This document shows positions 1-3,349 of a stretch of DNA of 6,076 nt, piece by piece. The stretch lies in NCBI GenBank assembly GCA_947377625.1, contig CANCGR010000508.1, positions 1 through 6,076 on the forward strand, in the 5' to 3' direction. The notes below the pieces were generated by a model. That model made no database searches and was not told where the DNA came from. It saw only the letters and a list, made by a program, of their open reading frames with translations. How positions within the stretch are numbered: the stretch's first letter is position 1; every line of letters starts with the position of its first letter. A program made the translations under genes and the position numbers. The stretch is from Gammaproteobacteria bacterium (GTDB lineage: Bacteria; Pseudomonadota; Gammaproteobacteria; Pseudomonadales; Pseudohongiellaceae).

Positions 1-173
1 TATCCTATATTAGGGTTACTGACAATCTTTCCTTCACTGTCCTTACCGTCTAAGAACCATAATTTACAACCTGGCAAAACTTGGAGTATGAATTGATGCA
101 ACTCTTGCATTTCGCCGCGTTTTGGCTCAGGTTGACTGTTTATATAGTCCTGGGTCTGTTCTTGTACGCTCAT
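1..173 (-). CDS. DUF1801 domain-containing protein, N-terminal part (cut by window edge)
   Basis: Only the first 57 codons are in the window; the gene runs off the left edge. The protein starts MSVQEQTQDYINSQPEPKRG and continues with QVLPGCKLWFLDGKDSEGK and VSNPNIGY. This matches the beginning of small (about 140 residue) DUF1801 proteins of Bacteroidota, where the SQPEPKR.EM..LH and CKLWFLDGK...K.V.NPNIGYG blocks are typical. The biochemical role of the family is not established; the fold is related to YdhG/iron-chaperone-like proteins, and no reaction should be assigned. I use the ATG at 173 because the conserved block begins a few residues later. No Shine-Dalgarno is visible upstream, which is normal for this phylum. 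It follows a decayed gene remnant on the same strand and probably has its own promoter. Confidence 0.85.
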   Translation of the reverse strand, partial: MSVQEQTQDYINSQPEPKRGEMQELHQFILQVLPGCKLWFLDGKDSEGKIVSNPNIG

Positions 174-181
174 ATAAAATA

Positions 182-214
182 CAAATTAATTGTTACTGAT
201 TCTTAGCCATCAAA
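182..214 (-). promoter_or_regulatory. Weak candidate promoter for the DUF1801 gene
   Basis: On the minus strand a TTTG (211-214) lies 21 bases before TTAATTTG (182-189). This resembles the Bacteroidota -33 TTTG / -7 TAnnTTTG arrangement with one mismatch in the -7 element. The implied leader would be only a few bases, since the ATG is at 173. That weakens the case; a longer transcript from further upstream is equally possible. Confidence 0.22.
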
Positions 215-233
215 CCATCCTGATGCACATCTT

Positions 234-475
234 TCAAAAAGAGGATTCTTTCTTACGAAAGTAAATATCCAAACCTATCTCCACTGGTATTTTTACCAGT
301 TTCCCCGCCTCAACTTTTGGTTGCCACTGTGACTATGTAAAGGTCTGCGGGAAGACAATATTGTCAATTGATTTCCTTGTTAGCAGGCATACTAAATACA
401 CGCACATTCAGGCCGGGAAAAAAGACAACCGAAAATACCAATCAAGACGCTGGTAAGCTGGAGTAAATTTTTCAT
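234..475 (-). pseudogene. Decayed gene for a T9SS-secreted protein (signal peptide plus broken sorting domain)
   Basis: An ATG at 475 opens a 27-codon frame ending at 392 that begins MKNLLQLTSVLIGIFGCLFS, a good secretion signal (Lys, then a hydrophobic core). In the next frame, across a T6/C3 run (415-423), comes VRVFSMPANKEIN (367-405). This resembles the start of a T9SS sorting domain (V.V.PNPA...). A TGA (364-366) interrupts it. In the same frame follows LPADLYIVTVATKS (313-354), resembling the end of the domain (LPAGLYIV.V), then a second TGA (310-312). A one-base shift in an A5 run (290-294) restores ETGKIPVEI, the usual TGK.... ending, and that frame runs to a stop at 234. What is seen: a signal peptide and two domain pieces in order, with two stops and two frame changes. 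What is inferred: a secreted-protein gene lost its middle and decayed. The alternative is a real 27-residue peptide with chance similarity downstream. Confidence 0.45.
283..300. other. Perfect palindrome with TTTT loop
   Basis: ACTGGTA (283-289) and TACCAGT (294-300) form a perfect 7-bp stem around a TTTT loop. It lies inside the decayed gene remnant. Neither strand has a convincing U-tract after the stem (the plus strand continues TTCCCC), so it is a poor intrinsic terminator. It could be an operator-like site or simply chance. Confidence 0.4.
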
Positions 476-492
476 TTTTAATAGATCTATTC

Positions 493-500
493 CAAATATA
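493..500 (-). promoter_or_regulatory. Bacteroidota -7 element TATATTTG before the decayed gene
   Basis: The minus strand reads TATATTTG, an exact fit to TAnnTTTG, 17 bases before the ATG at 475. That implies a leader of roughly a dozen bases. The -33 position carries GTTA rather than TTTG, so only half the promoter is convincing. Between this element and the lipoprotein stop (501-592) I see no gene and no clear terminator. Confidence 0.45.
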
Positions 501-592
501 GCTACAAGTGGCGACTTTATGTAACCCACTGGAGCCAGCGTTCACCGAAGCGCCATAGAGCCTCCCAGTTAAACTACTCTCCCATTCACCCT

Positions 593-1054
593 CTACTTCC
601 TCACCTTAAACGCCCCATTACTAATCACTATACCCGAAAGTGTTGTGAAATGAAATGTGCCGGAAATGTAGGCTGTATCTATAGAGGTGATAACCACCTG
701 CCCTGCGGTGTTCACGTCCGGTGCCCCGCTGGGCACCCATTCTATAAAATTGTGGTTAACGCCAATTGCAGTATCAAAACTATATGTTCCAGCCACACCA
801 CTCCAGGGGCGGAAAATAATAAGCAGATACGGGAAGGGAGCGTGTAATGTATCTGTTCCGCCAAAACCCCTGATGCAAAATGAGCTGTCAGTTCCACGTT
901 GTACGCTCACAAAGTTGGCATTAAACGAATCTGTACCCACAACAGCACTCATAAAGGGTGATGAAGTAGTGGTAGTTGTTGTTTTCTTTATTGTCTTTGT
1001 GCATGATGAAACAAAAAAAACAAAAACGGTAAGCAGAATGAGGGTGTTTTTCAT
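593..1054 (-). CDS. Small lipoprotein resembling DUF6252 family
   Basis: A 153-residue protein with a lipoprotein signal peptide: MKN, hydrophobic core, then the lipobox VSSC with Cys18 as the predicted lipidated residue. A short tether follows with six threonines in a row (TIKKTTTTTTSS, about residues 21-32). The remaining ~120 residues look like an all-beta domain. The opening (FMSAVVGTDSFNAN), a middle GVAGTYSFDTAIG and the ending (VVITSIDTAYISGTFHFTT...ISNGAFKVRK) resemble DUF6252-type Bacteroidota lipoproteins, which share the ISGTFSF.....I.NG.F pattern. The function of that group is unknown. It should be anchored in the outer or inner membrane after Sec export. The start at 1054 is well supported by the signal peptide. 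The gene stands alone, with a candidate promoter just upstream. Family assignment comes from remembered pattern only. Confidence 0.85.
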   Translation of the reverse strand: MKNTLILLTVFVFFVSSCTKTIKKTTTTTTSSPFMSAVVGTDSFNANFVSVQRGTDSSFCIRGFGGTDTLHAPFPYLLIIFRPWSGVAGTYSFDTAIGVNHNFIEWVPSGAPDVNTAGQVVITSIDTAYISGTFHFTTLSGIVISNGAFKVRK

Positions 1055-1075
1055 AATCTGGTCTATTTGTTTTTA

Positions 1076-1104
1076 TAAAAATACAACGCTTCCGGATTTT
1101 ACAA
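1076..1104 (-). promoter_or_regulatory. Candidate promoter of the lipoprotein gene
   Basis: On the minus strand TTG (1102-1104) is followed after 18 bases by TATTTTTA (1076-1083), one mismatch from TAnnTTTG. The element ends 21 bases before the ATG at 1054. Spacing and position suit a Bacteroidota housekeeping promoter. Confidence 0.4.
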
Positions 1105-1166
1105 GTCACGCAATGTAGGATACAAAAATAATTCAAAAAATGCGCATATTAATACCCTCCTGCAAA

Positions 1167-1196
1167 CTGGCGCAAGCGTTCAGTTAAGCGCGCCAG
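1167..1196 (-). terminator. Possible terminator hairpin after tag
   Basis: CTGGCGC (1167-1173) pairs perfectly with GCGCCAG (1190-1196) around a 16-base loop, 35 bases beyond the tag stop codon. On the minus strand the stem is followed by only TTT before a G, and the loop is long. It may end tag transcription, but it is not a textbook intrinsic terminator. Confidence 0.35.
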
Positions 1197-1231
1197 AACT
1201 TCCACAAACAAATGAATATAGCCTCCACAAT

Positions 1232-1777
1232 CTACCTCACAAACAACGCCCCCGCCTTCAACACTTGCTCATACACCGGGCAGTCAGCCGAATGTGCACC
1301 CGGCAGATACCCGGTACTCATTAAAAACTCATTGACGATCTCGCCGCCCGTGAAACGGAATGTCTTCTTGAACAGCTTTACCCATTCTTCCTTTGTCTTC
1401 GGGTGATGGTGTTCCAGCCATTTTTCAAATGAGCCAAATTCCATTTGCAGCACCAGGATGGTTCTGGCATTCTCAATAGCTGCATTTATCTTCAAACGGT
1501 TTCTGATAATACCCGCATTGCTCATCAAACGCGCCCGGTCCTCCTCGGTGTAGGCGGCTATTTTTTGCACGTCGAAATTATGGTATGCCGCCCTGAAGGT
1601 CGCTTCCTTCTTTAAAATGGTCTCCCAGCTCAGCCCCGCCTGATTGATCTCCATGATCAACCTACCAAAAAGTTCATTGTCATCATGAATAGGGAATCCA
1701 TAATGATTGTCGTGGTAATTGCCATGCAATTCCCTTTTATCACCTGACATAAGTGGTATATAACTACAGTAAGACAT
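1232..1777 (-). CDS. tag: DNA-3-methyladenine glycosylase I (Tag), short variant
   Basis: A cytosolic base-excision repair enzyme that removes 3-methyladenine from alkylated DNA (helix-hairpin-helix glycosylase superfamily). Family hallmarks in order: Cys4, YHDNHYGFP (21-29), DDNELF, EINQAGLSWETILKK (43-57), NAGIIRNRLKI, ENAR, FRFTGGEIVNEFL, then AHSADC (161-166). By comparison with E. coli Tag, the zinc ligands should be Cys4, His22, His162 and Cys166. Glu43, Tyr21 and Trp51 match the base-binding Glu38, Tyr16 and Trp46. Two pocket aromatics differ: the E. coli Trp6 and Trp21 positions are Tyr6 and Tyr26 here. The protein is 181 residues and lacks roughly 12-15 residues before FRFTGG, including the usual PATT.LSDALSK stretch. 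The ATG at 1777 is preferred over Met10 because the latter would lose Cys4. It is a single gene with its own -7 element; nothing nearby points to an adaptive-response operon. Confidence 0.93.
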   Translation of the reverse strand: MSYCSYIPLMSGDKRELHGNYHDNHYGFPIHDDNELFGRLIMEINQAGLSWETILKKEATFRAAYHNFDVQKIAAYTEEDRARLMSNAGIIRNRLKINAAIENARTILVLQMEFGSFEKWLEHHHPKTKEEWVKLFKKTFRFTGGEIVNEFLMSTGYLPGAHSADCPVYEQVLKAGALFVR

Positions 1778-1807
1778 AGCTGGTTCGCTTTTGATTAATT
1801 AGTCTTG

Positions 1808-1815
1808 CAAAAGTA
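1808..1815 (-). promoter_or_regulatory. -7 element TACTTTTG upstream of tag
   Basis: The minus strand reads TACTTTTG, an exact TAnnTTTG match, ending 30 bases before the tag ATG. No TTTG lies at the ideal distance; the nearest is 25 bases upstream, which is too far. The call therefore rests on the -7 element and its position alone. Confidence 0.4.
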
Positions 1816-1935
1816 TGGGTTCATTTTCGTTAGAGCTTATCAAAAGGATGCGCAATGGACAATATCTACCCCGACAGTAGTCCCTTTGCGGCTTTGCCCC
1901 TCAAACCTTGAACCAAACTAAAATAAACCAAGCAC

Positions 1936-1957
1936 CGCGCCTTTGGATCTTTGCGCG
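1936..1957 (-). other. GC-rich hairpin downstream of the rhomboid gene
   Basis: CGCGC (1936-1940) and GCGCG (1953-1957) can pair around a 12-base loop, about 35 bases past the rhomboid stop. There is no U-tract directly after it on the minus strand. It is the only terminator-like structure in the 1816-1991 gap, and I see nothing else there beyond the tag promoter region. Confidence 0.22.
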
Positions 1958-1991
1958 AAACTTAAATTGCATATATAGCAGTGCACTAAAA

Positions 1992-2831
1992 CTACTGTGA
2001 CGATGAATATTCATCAAGCAACTGCCGCTCAGCCTTGGTTAGGCTATTAATCCCTTTTCGGTGAATCTTATCCAGTATCGCATCTACCTCATCCTGCTTC
2101 ATTTTTTTGGCAATATTATATCTGTCCTCGAGCGTTGCATTATGGTGTTGCTTGTAGTAAAAATTATCAATAAAAAGCACGTACGGCCGCTTAACAATCA
2201 GATAAATAAATGCCATCGCCGGCGCACTCACGATAATAATGGTAATAAAATTGTTGGTGATCGCTGTCGGTTCAAAAATCAAGGCCACATACATGCCTAC
2301 CAGTGCCCCACCCAGATGTGCTTCGTGCCCGATGTTATCAAATTTCGACTTGATACCATAGATAGAATACAGTACATACAATACGCCAAAAAGCCACCCT
2401 GGCATAGATATAGGTAGTAGGAACAAACCGACAAAAAAACCGGGAAATATCGCTATCGAGGCAAAAATAACACCACATATTGCCCCGGAGGCCCCAACCG
2501 AACTATAGTCGTCGTGGTTTCGATGAATAAACAAAGCAAGCATTTTACCGCCTATCATTCCTGCAAAATAAATCGCCAGGAACGGGAATGTCCCCAATGC
2601 CATTTCAAGCAGACTCCCAAAAAAGTACAGCGAGACCATGTTCAAAATGAGGTGCATCCAACTAATATGCAAAAACCCCGAAGAGATAAGGCGGTAGTAC
2701 TGCTTCCCTTTCAAAACTTCATCGACCCTGAACAAAAATCGCTCAAAAAACGATTCGTTTTTTAGCCCTTTAAAAGAAACCAGGCAGTTGATAACTATAA
2801 GAGATAGTGTAATGATCGCTGTGGGCTGCAT
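1992..2831 (-). CDS. Rhomboid family intramembrane serine protease with C-terminal cytosolic domain
   Basis: A 279-residue multi-pass inner-membrane protein of the rhomboid family, which cleaves transmembrane helices of client proteins. A hydrophobic segment at 4-20 precedes the core. The core contains WMHLILNM (His60, Asn64; oxyanion-side motif), GASGA (113-117) with nucleophile Ser115, and GHEAHLGG (168-175) with His172 as the general base, so the Ser-His dyad is complete. Further membrane segments lie near 62-80, 84-103, 116-130, 131-160, 173-187 and 194-214. The last ~55 residues are charged and soluble (KQDEVDAILDKIHRKG, SLTKAERQLLDEYSS). This resembles the DUF6576-type tail I associate with Bacteroidota rhomboids, with an EVD.ILDKI...G..SLT..E...L pattern. 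The substrate is unknown. The ATG at 2831 puts Met1 just before the first helix. An AAAGG lies only 3 bases before it, too close to act as a normal ribosome binding site. Confidence 0.93.
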   Translation of the reverse strand: MQPTAIITLSLIVINCLVSFKGLKNESFFERFLFRVDEVLKGKQYYRLISSGFLHISWMHLILNMVSLYFFGSLLEMALGTFPFLAIYFAGMIGGKMLALFIHRNHDDYSSVGASGAICGVIFASIAIFPGFFVGLFLLPISMPGWLFGVLYVLYSIYGIKSKFDNIGHEAHLGGALVGMYVALIFEPTAITNNFITIIIVSAPAMAFIYLIVKRPYVLFIDNFYYKQHHNATLEDRYNIAKKMKQDEVDAILDKIHRKGINSLTKAERQLLDEYSSSQ

Positions 2832-2970
2832 ATACCTTTCAATAAGATAGCAAGATAAAACAATAAATCCTACATTGTTGGCAGCAAGAACTAAAAATTA
2901 CGCTAATTCCGCTAGCCCCCTGTGCCCAATTTTTTGGCAGGACTCGGCTGCATGGAATAGGTATCAATTC
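2832..2970. other. AT-rich region upstream of the rhomboid gene, no gene seen
   Basis: This stretch must hold the rhomboid promoter, but no clear TAnnTTTG appears. The nearest is TATCTTGC about 20 bases before the start, which is a poor match. The open frames crossing it lack family patterns and run through the repeats next door. A short CCAA-TTTT-TTGG hairpin sits near 2926-2937. I see nothing else here. Confidence 0.4.
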
Positions 2971-2977
2971 ACAAACT

Positions 2978-2993
2978 CGCCCACGGCGGGGCG
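2978..2993. repeat. Hairpin A of the repeat island
   Basis: CGCCC (2978-2982) pairs with GGGCG (2989-2993) around ACGGCG. Beyond one mismatch the flanks can add a few more pairs (ACA/TGT-like ends). Its loop differs from the other three hairpins, so it may belong to a different element or be the second arm of a composite one. Confidence 0.4.
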
Positions 2994-3008
2994 TGTGTAA
3001 TTGCCACT

Positions 3009-3031
3009 CGTCCGCGTTTGCAACGCGGATG
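3009..3031. repeat. TGC-loop hairpin B
   Basis: TCCGCGTT (3011-3018) and AACGCGGA (3022-3029) form a perfect 8-bp stem around the loop TGC. A G-T and a C-G pair extend it to 3009-3031. It shares GCGTTTGCAACGC exactly with hairpin C, 28 bases downstream. Confidence 0.7.
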
Positions 3032-3040
3032 CTAGGGAAT

Positions 3041-3055
3041 GGCGTTTGCAACGCC
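3041..3055. repeat. TGC-loop hairpin C
   Basis: GGCGTT (3041-3046) and AACGCC (3050-3055) form a perfect 6-bp stem with loop TGC. The 19 bases at 3042-3060, ending GCCCGTTC, match hairpin D at 17 of 19 positions. Confidence 0.7.
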
Positions 3056-3117
3056 CGTTCACAACAAAAAAGACAACCACCAACTCTGCTACTTAAAATA
3101 CACCAACATAAAACTTT

Positions 3118-3142
3118 GTCATTTCGACGCAGGAGAAATCTC
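3118..3142. repeat. GTCATTTCGACGCAGG-type intergenic repeat fragment
   Basis: The sequence contains ATTTC (3121-3125) and GAAAT (3135-3139) as inverted arms around GACGCAGGA. I recall similar TCATTTCGACG.AGGAGAAATCTC strings recurring between genes in many Bacteroidota genomes. That is memory, not a search, and only one copy is in the window. Confidence 0.4.
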
Positions 3143-3210
3143 TACAAGACGTTCTTGCCGTCAACCAAAATTCTACGCTCGTTCAACTTTGAAAAGGTAT
3201 CGGCACGGCA

Positions 3211-3227
3211 GGGCTTTTGCAAAGCCC
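3211..3227. repeat. TGC-loop hairpin D
   Basis: GGGCTTT (3211-3217) and AAAGCCC (3221-3227) form a perfect 7-bp stem with loop TGC, followed by GTTC as in hairpin C. Relative to C, the third pair from the loop is T-A instead of G-C, a paired change. Confidence 0.7.
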
Positions 3228-3240
3228 GTTCTGCATAGGC

Positions 3241-3264
3241 GCCCTCTGCGTAACCCTTAGCGTA
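3241..3264. repeat. Imperfect 12-base tandem repeat
   Basis: GCCCTCTGCGTA (3241-3252) is followed directly by ACCCTTAGCGTA (3253-3264), identical at 9 of 12 positions. CTCTGGGTGAA comes next. The CTCTGCGTAAC...GCGTACTCTG.GGTGAA pattern is one I recall as a recurring intergenic string in Bacteroidota. Confidence 0.4.
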
Positions 3265-3267
3265 CTC

Positions 3268-3285
3268 TGGGTGAAACTTCACCCA
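3268..3285. repeat. 8-bp palindrome with 2-base loop
   Basis: TGGGTGAA (3268-3275) is perfectly complementary to TTCACCCA (3278-3285), with AC between them. Neither side has a T-tract, so it is not a terminator. It may be the end of the repeat element at 3241-3264. Confidence 0.45.
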
Positions 3286-3295
3286 CCCGCAAAAC

Positions 3296-3330
3296 ACAAA
3301 ACAGGCCACCCACCGGGCAGCCTGCTTTGT
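3296..3330 (-). terminator. Intrinsic terminator of the large surface-protein gene
   Basis: On the minus strand ACAAAGCAGGC (3330-3320) pairs with GCCTGTTTTGT (3306-3296) over 11 positions with one G-U pair, around a 13-base loop that can itself close with CCC/GGG. The descending arm reads into TTTTGTGTTTT. The stem starts 20 bases after the stop codon of the large gene. A GC-rich core with a T-rich trailing side is the expected form, so this is the best terminator in the window. Confidence 0.8.
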
Positions 3331-3349
3331 AAAAAACACTCAATATCGG

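Larger units (their letters stand above)
2971..3285. repeat. Intergenic repeat island (REP-like hairpins plus other repeat pieces)
   Basis: About 315 bases between the big surface-protein gene and the rhomboid gene are packed with short palindromes. There are four hairpins (2978-2993, 3009-3031, 3041-3055, 3211-3227), a TTTCGACGCAGGAGAAAT-type sequence (3118-3142), an imperfect 12-base tandem repeat (3241-3264) and a long palindrome (3268-3285). Open frames exist on both strands but resemble no protein and simply read through the palindromes. The composition fits an accumulation site for REP-like elements that spread in Bacteroidota genomes. I see no transposase here. Between the hairpins, 3061-3117 and 3143-3200 look like plain unique sequence. 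Confidence 0.6.

Noticed and set aside
687..1118. Plus-strand open frame of 143 codons opposite the lipoprotein gene
   Set aside because: It is antisense to a convincing lipoprotein, has no recognisable domain and crosses the lipoprotein promoter region.
2832..2840. AAAGG as Shine-Dalgarno for the rhomboid gene
   Set aside because: It is only 3 bases from the ATG, too close to work, and such motifs are generally absent in this phylum.
3009..3055. Two adjacent GCGTTTGCAACGC copies as a minimal CRISPR
   Set aside because: Only two copies 28 bases apart with a 15-base gap, and the third relative is 170 bases away; they are simple hairpins and no cas gene is near.
2839..3260. Short open frames on both strands in the repeat island
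   Set aside because: They read through palindromes and give Cys/Arg-rich sequences without family patterns; the palindromes explain the lack of stops.
3268..3285. Palindrome as a terminator
   Set aside because: No T-tract follows on either strand, and a much better terminator lies at 3296-3330.
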